Positions 46,970 to 58,506 of a DNA stretch of 64,000 nucleotides are shown here, piece after piece. Each line of letters begins with the position of its first letter. Within the stretch, counting starts at the first letter, position 1. The stretch lies in the NCBI GenBank assembly GCA_963691705.1, contig OY829539.1, positions 5,706,501 to 5,770,500 of the forward strand, written 5' to 3'. Below the pieces are notes generated by a model. It was given only the letters and a program-made list of their open reading frames with translations, was not told the DNA's origin and ran no database searches. A program made the translations under genes and the position numbers. The stretch is from Viola odorata (taxonomy: Eukaryota; Streptophyta; Magnoliopsida; Malpighiales; Violaceae).

Positions 46970-47905
46970 CTAGAAATCTGCTTCCTCCTTGTACTCTTCG
47001 TTCTCGGAAACCAAATCCTTGTCAGATTCTTCAGCTGCTACATCTGTCTTGTGTTCCACGTCCACAGCATTCATTTTCTCCTCCTCCACCTCCTCTTGCA
47101 TGTCAGCTGCAATGTTATCTTTGTTGTGCATTTCTGTGTTGTCTCCTCTCACTCCATTGCCACTGATACGTTGAGCTTCATGTTCATGGCCTTCATCCAG
47201 ACTCCCATTTGTCGAAACGCGTTCTCTGTTCCGTAATGGTTGGGGAATTGCCTGCTTGACATGCCCTTCACTCGTCACCTGGTCATTTGAATCGTTTTTC
47301 ACAAGCTTGTTTATCAATACTTCAGGATCTTCAGAGTTATTATGATGCCCCAGTAACCTGACAGGATCAGAACTCGCTACTTTGGTTACTTCCAATGGGT
47401 TAGTTTCAACCACTAAACCCTCTCCTCCTGCTTCTATCTCGATAGAATTTGTTTCTGATTTTCTGTATGTCCTGTCTGTTGATCCATTTTTGTTCTCACT
47501 ATTAAACTTTCTACCAGTCAATAAGCTTTGAGACGACACAGTATCCTCCTGATTTTTATTCTTCTGCAACAGCCTGTTCCTTGCAAGCATTCTCCATCTT
47601 TTTCCTTTTGTTCTACTGAAGTGAGCATGTTTCTCCTTCTGCCAAGAACCAGCACTTTGAGCACTATTTTCCATTTCCAACTTCTTCGCACCCTTGATAG
47701 TCGATCGGTGACTCACTTCTTGTTGAGAATTTTCAAGCCTCTGGTGTGTGTTTCTCGCATTGTGTTTCTTCACTATCCACTGATTTCACCTCATTATCTA
47801 CATCTCCGATTTTCGATACTGCCCCACTTTTTTTTAAATATGCAGAGGTATTATTAAGAGGAGTTGCCATGAAGATTATGGCAAAACCTGCCCAGAAACC
47901 AGCAG

Positions 47906-48010
47906 CCTGCTACAACTAGCAGCTGCACACGACCCTGCAACCTGCTACAACCAGCAGCTGCACACGACCCTGCAACCTGCTACAACCAGCAGCTGCACAC
48001 GACACACGCA
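47906..48010. repeat. 35-bp x 3 tandem repeat in the LINE 3' UTR
   Basis: Units starting cctgctacaa at 47906, 47941 and 47976, each containing agcagctgcacacga. One difference (ctag/ccag) is seen between units 1 and 2. CAGCTG palindromes recur in each. Confidence 0.88.
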
Positions 48011-48154
48011 AAGCTAACTAACACAAGACCCAGCTAAAAACAACAGTCAGACCCGACAGCACAGACAACGAAAGCAACTCAATCACACTCTCTGTTACAG
48101 CAACAACCATATGCTGTGACACCAAACCAGAAAAAAACCAAAAGAAACAACCTG

Positions 48155-50767
48155 TCAAGTATCCACATTAAGCCGGCCACTAATCCAAGCAGAAGACTGC
48201 ATCATATCAGTCACGCTGTATGCAAAAGAGTGATCTTTGCTCTTCAACCACCAATGCCATAGAGAGAATATCTTCTGAATACACCCGTGCTCCGATGACT
48301 CCCTCTGTCTGAACACCATCTCATTTCGCTGCTTCCACATGGACCATATGATCTCAAAGAACAGAGTAGTCCACATCTCCCCCGCATGCTTTCCTTCAGA
48401 AGGCTTAATATTCGTCCAAGACTGCCAAAGATCAGCTAAATCCCGAGGCTGACACCACTTCACCCGAAGCCATCTCATAAAGAAATCCCACACTCTTCTA
48501 GAACTCACGCACCAAAGGAAGAGGTGGGTGACATCCTCCGATCCTCTTCGACACATGGGGCAGAAATTCCCACTCTCAGGGATCATGTTACGACTCTCAA
48601 GGAACTTCCTAGTAACAATTCTTTCCCTAAGCGATAGCCATAGGAAAAACTCCACCCGAAACGGAACCAAACCAATCCAGTAGGAGTGAAGCAGAGGCAT
48701 TTTATCGAATTTCATCTCTTCCCAACACTTATATCCTGAGTGCACCGTGTATTTCCCAGTTCTGTCCAATCCCCACCGCAACTCACTTAGCTGAATCCCC
48801 CTGCTAGGAGTTAGGAGACAATCACACAGGTTTGTCCACTCGTCAACTTCCCAACCGAATAGCCCTCTTCTCCACTCCCCACGCCACCTCCATTCCTCCT
48901 CCCTCCATTCGCCGAACTCCTTAACCATCCCTTCCTGCTTCCTAGATAGATGGTACAACCTAGGGTGCAGTAGAGCAAGAGGTTGTCTACCTACCCAAGG
49001 ATCCCACCAGAAGCGAGTGGTATCCCCCTCGCCAACAGACATCGACAAATGATCAGTCCACACTTGAAAGAAATCACTCCCCCTCCCGCACACTCCCAAA
49101 ATATCCTTCCAAATTGGAGATATCCCCGCCCCCCTCATCCGCCACAAATCCCCAGCTGAACTAATACCGTATTGTTTTCGAATAATCTCCGCCCACTTCT
49201 TCCTACTTCCATTGATCAACTCCCAAACCCACTTAAATAACAGCACCACGTTGCGCTCCTGCAGCTTCCCAATTCCCAATCCTCCAAGGGTCGTTGACCG
49301 AGTAATCTCTTCCCACTTCACCTTATGCAAACCCTTCTTATCCTCCTTACCACTCCATAAGAAGCGCCGCATCACCCCTTCACACTGATTCAGGACCTTT
49401 ACAAGCATCCGGTAAATCGACATATTATAAATGGGTAAACTAGTGAGTACAGATTTAATCAAAGTCACCCGACCTCCCACTGAAAGGAGGTGACCCTTCC
49501 AAGTAGCTAGCTTTTTCCGAACTTTTTGAACTAGGAATTGCCAACTCGAGATCCTTTTTCTATTAAAACCCACCAAAGACCCTAGATATTTGAACGGGAG
49601 AGCTTCATATTTACAGCCAGCCCGGTTAGCCAAAATGGTTCCAATTTGGTCGCTAATATTAACCCCGACAAGGGTACTTTTGCGAAAATTCACTCTAAGA
49701 CCAGAGTACGCGTCAAACCACCTCAGAATACCCTTCACTCCCTGTATTTCCTCCTCCTCATTGTTCACAAAAATTAAGGTATCGTCCGCAAATTGAAGAT
49801 GAGACAGGTTCCAACCCGTAACAGGAGAACCTATTCCACGCAAGATCCCCACCTCCTCTGCTCTGACAAACAACCTATGAAGACCCTCCGCCGCTATGTT
49901 GAACAAAAAAGGCGACATAGAACATCCCTGACGAAGTCCCCTCCCCACTTCAAATTGCTCCGAAGGGGACCCATTAATCAGAACAGACACCTTGTTCGTA
50001 CTAATACACTGACGAATCCAGCCCCTCCACTTAACTCCAAACCCCATTATGTGCATCACGTCATCTAAATAATCCCATTCAATGGAGTCGTAGGCCTTCT
50101 CGAAATCCAACTTGAAAAGCAACCCCTGTTGCTTACTATTCTGTAAGTGGTGAACAACCTTATTAGCGGTCATACAGCAATCCAAGGTATGTCGCCCCTT
50201 GATAAAACCATGTTGAGTCTCGCTAATCACAGAAACAATCACCTCACTTAGCCGCTTAGCCATAATTTTCGACACAACCTTATAAAAACTACTAACCAAA
50301 CTAATCGGGCGGAAATCTTTGAACTGCTTAGCTTCAGGAATCTTAGGAATGAGCGTAAAAAATGAGGAGTTTGCCCCCGCCGGAAATTTCCCTTTCTTGA
50401 AAAATTCTTGGATCAACCTAGCAAAGTCACCCCCTATGATGCCCCACGCTTTCTGCAGGAAACGAAGGGAAAAACCATTAGGCCCAGGAGATTTCTGACC
50501 ATCACACCCCTTCACCGCCTCCCACACTTCAGAATGAGTCACCTCTTTTTCCAAGCCTTCTGCTTCCTCCGGACTCAACTTTGAGAAACCCAAATCATGA
50601 ATTTTTGGCCGATTCCAGTTAACTGCCTGGAAGAAATCCCCATAGTACTGGGCTGCCGCTCTTTTAATCTCCATCGGGGTGTGGAGAGTCGAGTTAGATG
50701 AAATAATCTCCCTAATTGAGTTCTTCCGCGCTATTATTTTAGCCATCCTATGAAAATATGCCGTATT
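48155..50767 (-). CDS. LINE reverse transcriptase with C-terminal zf-RVT domain
   Basis: About 870 uninterrupted codons. Order: HNTAYFHRM-like entry, LIPKIPEAKQFKDFRPISL (RT motif), KLDFEKAYDSI with the first catalytic Asp, RGLRQGCSMSPFLF, then the active site FADDTLIF with the Asp pair, the GG/AT-linked thumb region, and the C-terminal zf-RVT region (FFLWLSLRERIVTRKFL, CPMCRRGSEDVTHLF). It would copy LINE RNA at a nicked target site, but the endonuclease domain is missing, so it is not autonomous. The open frame extends upstream to 50872 through 35 codons of host DNA in a different frame from the host protein; that extension is chance. Confidence 0.93.
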   Translation of the reverse strand, partial: NTAYFHRMAKIIARKNSIREIISSNSTLHTPMEIKRAAAQYYGDFFQAVNWNRPKIHDLGFSKLSPEEAEGLEKEVTHSEVWEAVKGCDGQKSPGPNGFSLRFLQKAWGIIGGDFARLIQEFFKKGKFPAGANSSFFTLIPKIPEAKQFKDFRPISLVSSFYKVVSKIMAKRLSEVIVSVISETQHGFIKGRHTLDCCMTANKVVHHLQNSKQQGLLFKLDFEKAYDSIEWDYLDDVMHIMGFGVKWRGWIRQCISTNKVSVLINGSPSEQFEVGRGLRQGCSMSPFLFNIAAEGLHRLFVRAEEVGILRGIGSPVTGWNLSHLQFADDTLIFVNNEEEEIQGVKGILRWFDAYSGLRVNFRKSTLVGVNISDQIGTILANRAGCKYEALPFKYLGSLVGFNRKRISSWQFLVQKVRKKLATWKGHLLSVGGRVTLIKSVLTSLPIYNMSIYRMLVKVLNQCEGVMRRFLWSGKEDKKGLHKVKWEEITRSTTLGGLGIGKLQERNVVLLFKWVWELINGSRKKWAEIIRKQYGISSAGDLWRMRGAGISPIWKDILGVCGRGSDFFQVWTDHLSMSVGEGDTTRFWWDPWVGRQPLALLHPRLYHLSRKQEGMVKEFGEWREEEWRWRGEWRRGLFGWEVDEWTNLCDCLLTPSRGIQLSELRWGLDRTGKYTVHSGYKCWEEMKFDKMPLLHSYWIGLVPFRVEFFLWLSLRERIVTRKFLESRNMIPESGNFCPMCRRGSEDVTHLFLWCVSSRRVWDFFMRWLRVKWCQPRDLADLWQSWTNIKPSEGKHAGEMWTTLFFEIIWSMWKQRNEMVFRQRESSEHGCIQKIFSLWHWWLKSKDHSFAYSVTDMMQSSAWISGRLNVDT

Positions 50768-51425
50768 CCGATACTGCCCCACTTGCATTCTCTTTACCAA
50801 AATTGCTGATATCATAAGAATTGTCCTTTTACTTTCCTTGATCTCTATCAGCTGTCCCTTTTTCAGCACCACTGCTGAAGCCCTCTATTGACTTTTCCCG
50901 GTTTGACAATTGTACTTCAGTGGAAACTTCCCTCCTATCAGCAATTACTTTTGAGGACATTTAGATCCTGATCACCATTTCGAAGTTCAGTTGATGCCCT
51001 GTCACTTCCCTCGCCTCGTGTTGAATTCACACCATTGCTATAGCTAGAAGATTCTTGCAATTTCTCAGCCTCTTCAATCCTTATCTTAACTACATTTGTT
51101 GTATTTCTAGGCATTGTAAAATTCATGGCCGGGTTCGACGGATCATCTGTGCTCACAGACCATATCTTAATGGAGTGTTCAAGCCGGTGCTTCAGTTCCT
51201 CGATTCAGCTTTCTTCTGCTTCAAACTTTTTATTAGAGATGCTATGTGAGGATTTTCTTTCTCTATGTCCATGTTTGCATCTCTTTGCAGTTTGATCTCG
51301 TTCTGTCTCTTCTCAAGTGCTGATTCCAAGGTCTTGTGTTCATCTTTTAGGGAATTGATCGTGGATTGCATCTCCAGAAGCCTCCTGTCAAGCTCTATCT
51401 TTTGGATTATGAGGGAGTATATCAT

Positions 51426-53395
51426 TATTAAATTTCAGATGACTAGTGAAATCCTTCTTACTCTGCAATTTTGGAAAAAACACTTCTACACTTAAACTCA
51501 ACTTCATTCACTAACTAAACAACAATTATAGTATACACAAACTATAATTTGTTGCTTCATACTCCACAAATCTGATTTCTAGCTCACAAAAATATTACAG
51601 ACACAAATTTGTTTCTAATTTTACACGTGATAGAACAATACACAGATGGCACCACTCTTCTACTCTCAATCTGTCTCTCGGTGGGAACTCTTTGTTTCTC
51701 CACTCTTCACCTCTTGAGAGTGGTGTGTTTGTGGACACACCTCCTCTACTCTCAAAATATTACAAAAGCTCCTTTTTATATAACCATTATGTAGCAGCTG
51801 TGCTGCACTTTTCCATAGTCAATGCAGCCCATACTTATCTACTTACACAAGCAAACACCTACCAAAACTTAACCACATATATAACTATTAAAATCCTACC
51901 AAAAGTTTGTCATCTAGCCATTACAAAATACAAAATACTAATACATATTTAGCTTTATACTTTTGACAGTATTTTTGGAGTATGAAGCAACAATCATACT
52001 TCAACACTCTTCCTTGACACTTTTGCTTGATACTCCAAGCTTTGCATGAACGTCTTCAAATTTTTCTCTAGTGATACGATCCTAGCCTCGCCACACACAC
52101 ACCAAGAAGCAAGGGCTAGATACACCAAAGCGTCGAGCCAAGATGGAGCAGATGGAGTCCGATTAGGGATCACAAAGGCTTGATGGACACTTTTGTGTGT
52201 TATATTTATTGTGTCCAAATTTCAGGACGTTTGGAGAGTGGATCATCCAAAAGCTCAAGACAATATTTTTGTTGACAAGTGTCCTACGCAGACAAGGACT
52301 CTAGGACACGTCGGACGACTTCGACAGAGCCGTTTCAGACTAGTGAGGCCCGGACCAGGAAGGAAGAGGTTGTTCCCGAAGATTTCAGATGTCAGCTTTC
52401 ATTTGGAACAAGTTTCAACCCAATCGAACGAGCGAATCAAAAGTTAACCCTAGTGGACATTTTCATGCGCAGTCTGAACGCAGGCAGCGACCGACTTGGA
52501 GATTGAGGCCCATCTTGGAGCCCATGTGGACGAAAGCTATCTTGAACCTTCTGGAATGTTTATGTATATTTCCTAATTAGTATTTAGAGTTATTTCCTAG
52601 TTATAACTCCTACTTCTATTAGAATTAGAACTTATAATTATAGTGAAACTTGTACTTGGGTAATTGCCTATATAAGGAGTCAATTGACGCCATTAATAAA
52701 AAACTACTATTTTTACCCAAATATATTGAGAGAGACTTTGTCTTTGAGAGTATTCACTCTTGTTTCGTTCGTGGACTCGAACCTTGTTCTAATCTTCAGT
52801 TTCGCAAGCTAGGATTAGCCTCAAGTAAAACCCGAAGTTGCGATCCATCATAAATCATCGGTCAGGCCAAAAAGAGCTCGCCTTCACTCAACCCTTGTGA
52901 GAACCTCATTAGGAATTGGCTAGGTCAGCAAGTGCTCGCCTATGCTCACCCGAAGTGAGTCTTATCCAAATTCTGCAAGAAATCCAAGCCTTCGAACTAG
53001 ATCGTCATTCAAGTGCATCTTAGGCAACTAGGATCGTATCGTATAGGATGACTCCTCTGTTGCTAGTTCTGCTATTTTTGTTGCTGTGTTTCAACAGGCC
53101 CCTTAAAGATCAAGAAAGCTCTACTACCATGTTAGATTTCAGATGACCGGTGAATGCTTTCTTACTCTGCAAATTATGGAAATTTTACTACAAACACTTC
53201 TCCACACAAACTCAACTTCATGCAATAATTACAATACACATACAAACATCTGCCTATATGGGAACTCTCTGGTCGTTCATCACACCTCTGCTCTGTCTTA
53301 CGGCTAAGTCCAACCAAACGAATACCTCCAGCCAAGGACATTGTAAAGCATCCAGTGAGGTTAAGAAAACCTCTAGACATGAATACAAGGCAAGA
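51426..53395 (-). mobile_element. Copia retrotransposon relic with most of the interior deleted
   Basis: On the - strand the 3' LTR is 52005 to 51426 (starts TGTTGAAGTATGATTG). Just before it is a polypurine tract (aaggaagag) and a coding end reading KLGVSSKSVKEEC, like a Copia polyprotein C-terminus. At 53118-53129 the inverted primer site gctctactacca (Met-tRNA type, TGGTATCAGAGC with a deletion) adjoins the other LTR starting at 53130. The first 110 or so bases of the two LTRs are alike (ttcagatgac..gtgaa), then diverge. All of gag and pol is missing, and a Gypsy LTR lies inside. The left LTR end abuts the coiled-coil pseudogene. Confidence 0.65.
52072..53041 (+). repeat. Solo-type Gypsy LTR nested in the Copia relic
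   Basis: Begins TGATACGATCC and ends GGATCGTATCG. About 970 bp with a TATA box cctatataagg at 52668-52678. Internal blocks (cagctttcatttgg, caagtttcaa.ccaatcg, gacattttcatgcgcag) match the 828-bp LTRs at 19403 and 24793 at moderate identity. No primer site or coding region adjoins. Flanks tctag (52067-52071) and tatag (53042-53046) match at 4 of 5 bases, allowing a target duplication. A solo LTR formed by recombination is the likely origin. Confidence 0.65.
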
Positions 53396-53399
53396 GACG

Positions 53400-54557
53400 C
53401 TGCTTGATCAAGCCTTTAGGCGAAGGATGACATGGAAGGTGGCTTGGAGGCTGTTAGCGCAAGACTTAACATCCGTCCGAGCCAACCCATCGAAGAAAGA
53501 CTTCAATCGGGGATCCAAAGTAAATACAAGATAGATTGATGTCTTAGGAGAGTTGTGGCAAAGTTTGAGGGAATTTGGACGAGTAAATTGAAAGATGGCT
53601 CATGGTGACATACTGTCGCGCAAGCAGACAACACACAGGCGCAACCAGCGACTGTTTCTGAGCCAATTTAGTCATATCGAATCCAAACGAGTGCGAACCA
53701 CTTGGATTCATGAACTTCAAGATGTTAGCGAGCTTTTGTCCAAATTTGAGCCCAAACGCACGAGCCGTTTGAGTGTTAGCCCGAAGCTACATTTTCGCAG
53801 ACCTAGTTCTAGTCGGATTCAGACTTCTAGACGCGTCGGTCAACAGTGTCGGATCTATTTTGGACCTATGCAACCAGTGCCTGGAAAAAGGGAACTTGTT
53901 TCCTATATTTTGGGGTGTCTACGATCATTGGACCAAGTTTCAGCCCAATCGGATGAGCGGATTAGAAGATAGCCTAAGTTGACATTTTGGTCAACAGTAT
54001 GAACACAAGGCAACGTGCAACTTGAAGCCCAACCTTACGAAAGCTATTATGAAGCTTCTGAAACTTATTTAACTATTTCTTATTTATTTTATTAAGTTAT
54101 TAGAGTTTTAACTTAAGTAGAACTTCTATTCCTACTAGTATTAGAAGATATAGTTATAGTTAAACTTGTACTTAGACTAAACACCTATATATAGAGCTTT
54201 TGTGGTAATTGTGAATTCGGACCCTTTTTGATAAAATAAAATACAAAGATGTTTTTCTCAATTGTTCATGTGTGAACCTTGTCCCTCTTTGAGTTAGAAC
54301 ACTCGATTAGGTTAGCAAATAAAACCTGAAAGTTCAAACCCATTGAGTCGTTTCCACTAGGTTGATATTCACAAGTTGAATATAGGTCTAGAAATTCGAG
54401 TCAAGAAGCTCACTTGAATCGATTAGGTTGCTTAGCACGGGTTCTTAAGAGGTCTAAGTTTGTTAAGACGAGTCTATCTATTTCGCATCCGAAATCCAAG
54501 CTTTGAACAACGATCAAATTCACGTGCTACGCATCCTACGCACCTAGGATCGTATCA
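53400..54557 (+). repeat. Second diverged Gypsy LTR, left end uncertain
   Basis: Ends cctaggatcgtatca at 54557, carries the TATA-like cctatatatagagc at 54187-54200 and the family block gaccaagtttcagcccaatc near 53932. No TGATACG start was found; the left boundary near 53400 is a guess, and the copy may be truncated where it meets the Copia LTR. No primer site follows. Confidence 0.5.
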
Positions 54558-55256
54558 GACCTCATCTCTTCCGTCTTTTTTTTCATCACTTTATTGTCTT
54601 GTCTTTCTTTCTGTCCGAGTAAAGAATGATCTCAGATAATAATTCTATTCAGCATTAAACACATATTAACTGCTACGCTCCGTTGCTCCACCGTCGCTCC
54701 TCCTGCACTTCCACCGTTGCTGGCATATTCTTTGCTTCAGTTTTCGGTTTGTGTTATATTGTGTACATAAGGAAAAAAGTGGGAATTTGGTGATAGTAGT
54801 AGTTACAACTGGGTTGGGTTTGGTTGGTTGGTTGAATTGATAGGAGATAGGGACACATCTGGGCAGGGGCTGCTATGCTTATATTATCATAGTATTACAT
54901 AATACATATTATATATATATTAGTTTGAGGGAATTATTTGAAAAAGTAGTAGTAAATAGAGATGGGTTGTTGCTGTGATGATGTATCATTTGTAGTGATG
55001 ATGTATCACCCTCCTGCACTTCCATTAATTTATTATGTTTGAAGTGTTTAATTCCTTGAGCACGTAATGGTTATGTGATGATGTATCATGTATGCGATTG
55101 CGGGTGAATGCATTTCTAATTTTCCATGGTTTTTTTTCCATGACATGTCCATTACTGTTTTTAATTTTGATCTGTTTTATTACTATTTTGTCACTTTGAA
55201 TGGAATCCATATCCATTACTGATTTCCGGCAATTTAAATTTCAGGTTTCCTTTTAT
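54558..55256. other. Left flank / 5' region of the second hAT element
   Basis: No gene. The left terminal repeat expected for the hAT element (CATAGTTTTGAAAAC type) was not found, so this end was probably removed when the LTR at 53400-54557 arrived. An acceptor-like TTTCAG sits just before the transposase start. Confidence 0.45.
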
Positions 55257-57862
55257 ATGGCTTTAATGCAATCATCATCTATGACCGGGTCTAATTCTGA
55301 TTCAACGTCTACTCGTTCAATTTCAACTTCAAGTGGCTCTGTAAGAGGAAAAATAGATATTGAATGGAATTCCTGTGTAGAAGAAGCTGATCATGTGGGA
55401 AGTAAGAAGAAGAAGCTTATTTGCAATTATTGCAAGAAAGTGTTTTGTGGTGGGGGTATCTTCCGATTCAAACAACATTTAGCCGGTATTAGAGGTGATG
55501 CAGTGTCTTGTAATGTAGCTCCGGAAGAAGTTAGAGTAATAATAAGGGCAAATTTGGATGAAATTGTTTCAAAGAAAAGGAGAGAACAAAAATTAAATGT
55601 TGAACAAAATCCTTATCTTACACCACAACCACATGCACAGGCACCACAAGCACAAACAAATGTTCAAACAGTTCAAGTGCCTTCTAGACCATTGGGTAGT
55701 GGTGGTGGTGTACAAGTTCAGGGAGGAAGAAAACGTGGAAGAACAATTGGAGCTTATTTTGTCTCAAGAACAGAACCTGGAGATCAACCAACAATCATAA
55801 GTGTGATGCAAAGTCAGGAGGCTAAAGAAAAATGTGATTTAGCAGTTTCTAAATGGATGATTGATGCATCCATTCCTTTCAATGATGTCAATTCTACCTA
55901 TTTTCAGCATATGATTGATGCCATTACGGGGTATGGTGCTGGTTATAAAGCTTCAAATATTTATAGCCTTCGCGGTTTCTTATTGAAGAGAAATGTTGAG
56001 GAGATTCAAAATTATGTTAATGGCTTTCGCGCATCGTGGAGAGAAACTAGGTGCACCATAATGGCTGATGGGTGGACAGATCAATGTAGAAGGACTCTCA
56101 TCAACTTCCTGGTTTATTCTCTCAAAGGTACTATTTTCCTTAAATCTGTAGATGCCTCTAATGCTTCTAAAACTGCTGATATGTTGCATGGATTGTTTAG
56201 AGAAGTTGTGCAATTTGTTGGCCCTGAAAATGTTGTGTACATTGTCATGGACAATGCTGCAAATTATGTCATAGCGGGAAGGAAATTAGAAGATTAATTT
56301 AGGACATTATTCTGGTCTCCATGTGCTGCTCATTGCATTAATTTAATGTTGCAAGATATTGGAAAGTTAGGTGAAGTTGGTGATATTGTAGCTCATGCAT
56401 CTAGGATAACTAAATACATCTACAATCATTGTTTTCCATTGCATTTGATACAACAATTCACTGGAGGAAGGGAGATATTACGTCCTGCACCTACTCGATT
56501 TGCCACTAATTTTATTGCTTTGCAAAGTATATTAAGTCAAAAAGATGCTTTGAGAGCCATGGCTACATCTAGAGAGTGGGTTACTTCCTCTTATGCTAAG
56601 AAAATAAAGGAGAAAAAGTTTAAGAACGATGTCTTGGATAATTGTTTTTGGAAGGAATGTGCTGTTATTGTTAAGCTGATTGAACCTCTAGTTCGTGTCT
56701 TGCGACTTGTTGATGGTGATGATCGACTAGCAATGCCATACATATATGAGGCTATTCACACAGCTAGAGCCGAGATGTTGAGAAGATTTCAAAGAAGGAA
56801 AAAAAGGGTTGATCCTTATATTAAGATTCTTGATGATCGATGTGACCGTCAATTGCATAAAAACCTTCATGCGGCTAGGTTTTGGCTCGATCCTCAACAC
56901 CAGTACAATCTTAGTGAGACAGACAAGTGTAGACGCACTACTTCTGGGTTGTTTGATATCATAGAGAGGTATGCTTATGGAAACAACACTTTGAGAAGTA
57001 AGTTGACTAGTGAGGTGAAGTTATTTCGAGGTGCAGAGGGGAAATTTGGTCGTCCTAGTGCAGTGGATGATCATTATGTGATGTCTCCAGGTAATTTTTT
57101 TCTTAAAATGTATTGATATATATTTTTCATTAATTTTATTAAGATTTACTAAAAATATAGAAAACTAATATCTTTATGTGCAGATGAATGGTGGATGAAC
57201 TATGAGAGTGATGCACTAGAGTTGCAAAAGTTAGCTATCCGAGTTTTAAGCCAAACATGCAAAGTTGTGAGCGAAATTGGAGCATATTTGAGCATGTTTA
57301 TTCAAAGAAAAGAAATATATTGGAGCATCAAAGACTTAATGATTTGGTATATGTTCATTACAACTTAAGGCTACAACAAAAGTACGTTCCTATGCTTTTT
57401 ACTTTTTATTTATTAACAATCTATAATTTTGAATTTTAACTCTAGTTGCTTTTGGACTAAATTATTTGACTACTGTAATTATGTAGACGACTTGCTAATA
57501 TTTTGCTTAACTAATGTAGGAGTTTAAAGGGTAGGAATTATGACCCTATAAACTTTGAGGAGTTTCAAGCTAATGAAAGTTGGATATTAGAGGATGAACC
57601 ACCAATTCTAACAAGTTCTGAATTAGAGGTTTTTCGAAATGAGATGGAAGCATGTAATATTCAAGATGTCCCTAATGATGGTAAGTTGGTAACTACCTAC
57701 TTATTTTATTTTGATATGAAACTATTATTGTTAATTTATTGATTCTTTGTTTTTATATTTTATTTGATAATATGAGAGTTGAACCTTCAAGATGAACTTG
57801 ATGATGAAATTGGACGTCATAGTGAAGACATTTTTGAAATTCCTAGTGGCTCAACCTCTTAA
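55257..57862 (+). pseudogene. hAT transposase (BED, DUF659, hATC), nearly intact
   Basis: Exons about 55257-57090, 57184-57381, 57530-57680 and 57779-57862. Order: BED zinc finger (CNYCKKVFCGGGIFRFKQHLAG, with the Cys pair and His visible), a Pro/Gln-rich linker, RGRTIGAYF, DUF659 (FNDVNSTYFQHMIDAI, TIMADGWTDQ, VVYIVMDNAANYV), the core helical region, FWLDPQHQYN, DEWWMNYESDALELQKLAIRVLS and the hATC dimerisation part (CERNWSIFEHVYSKKRN), ending GSTS and stop. Two breaks are seen: an in-frame TAA at 56295-56297 where a Lys codon is expected, and a short deletion shifting frame near 57256. Otherwise open, so inactivation looks recent. The right element end is at 58293. Confidence 0.82.
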
Positions 57863-58293
57863 CTTGTTATCGATCCATGGAATTAACAATTTTATAATTT
57901 GGCTATTTAAGTATTTTTGAACTTTGAATATCATTTCATTTGAATGTTGGATTGTTTCTTTATTTTGTAATTTGGATGTGTTTGAACTTTGAACTTTGAA
58001 TATCATTTCTTTTGAATGTTGGATTGTTTATTTATTTTGTAATTTGGATATTTAAGTGTGTGAACTTTGAACTTTGAATGTGATTTCATTTAAATGTTGG
58101 ATTGTTTCTTTATTTTTAACTTTTGATCTACCTTATAAAATGCTACATCCATTTGTATAAAAAACCAGCCGGTTCAATCCGGTTCATTTATCTCGGATTG
58201 AACGGTTCAATGTGTGAACAGTTCAAAATGATATCCGGTCGAACCCTGTTGAACGATAAAATTTTACTGTCCGGTCCAGTTTTCAAAACTATG
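57863..58293 (+). mobile_element. 3' end and right terminus of the second hAT element
   Basis: A triplicated wttggatrtttaagt-type stretch (ttgaactttgaatatcatttc repeats at 57915-58100) is followed by a subterminal zone rich in ccggttcaatccggttc motifs. It ends ggtccagttttcaaaactatg at 58293. Inverted, that reads CATAGTTTTGAAAACTGGACC, a common plant hAT terminus. Confidence 0.65.
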
Positions 58294-58299
58294 AGAATA

Positions 58300-58500
58300 G
58301 AAGAAGAAAAGGAAAAAAGAAAAAAAGAAAAGAAAAGAAAAGAGAGAAGAAAAGAAAAGAAAGAAGAAAGAAGAAAGAAAAGAGTGTGGTCTACACAGCC
58401 ACGCAGGAAAGGAGGAAAAGAAGGAAGAAAAGAAAGAAAAGAAAAGAGAGAAAAAAGAAAAAAAAGAGAAGAAAAGAAAGAAAGAGAAAAGAAAGAGGAA
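58300..58500. repeat. Purine (GA) tract, about 200 bp
   Basis: Almost pure A/G on the + strand (aagaaaagaaaagag-type), broken once by gtgtggtctacacagccacgc at 58384-58404. The Lys/Glu/Arg frame across it (58123-58545) is a simple-sequence artefact. Confidence 0.9.
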
Positions 58501-58506
58501 CTACGC

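Larger units (their letters stand above)
47830..50768 (-). mobile_element. LINE (L1-type), 5'-truncated, 2.9 kb
   Basis: Flanked by the perfect 16-bp duplication cgatactgccccactt (47814-47829 and 50769-50784). The 3' end on the - strand is an A run (T8 on the + strand at 47828-47836). The copy is truncated so that its first codon is the N of NTAYFHRMAK, the start of the reverse transcriptase region; the endonuclease is missing. It lies in the sense direction of the host pseudogene. The 3' UTR (47830-48154) carries three 35-bp tandem repeats. The intact long frame suggests a recent insertion. Confidence 0.93.
46970..51425 (-). pseudogene. Coiled-coil nuclear-type protein pseudogene, split by a LINE
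   Basis: On the - strand the gene reads from 51425 down to 46970. The first block is a coiled coil (ELDRRLLEMQ, LESALEKRQNEIKLQRD, HIASLIKSLKQKKAE). A one-base deletion near 51206 then shifts the frame into EELKHRLEHSIKIWSVSTDD. More breaks follow: a shift and stop near 50938, a stop near 50829, and a shift near 47750. After the LINE the final 267-residue frame (46970-47773) holds a basic region (KGKRWRMLARNRLLQ) and an acidic tail ending KEEADF. Upstream exons are not found; a Copia relic abuts at 51426. The sequence resembles a plant coiled-coil protein that I cannot name. It is not functional as read, unless some breaks are assembly errors. Confidence 0.65.
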
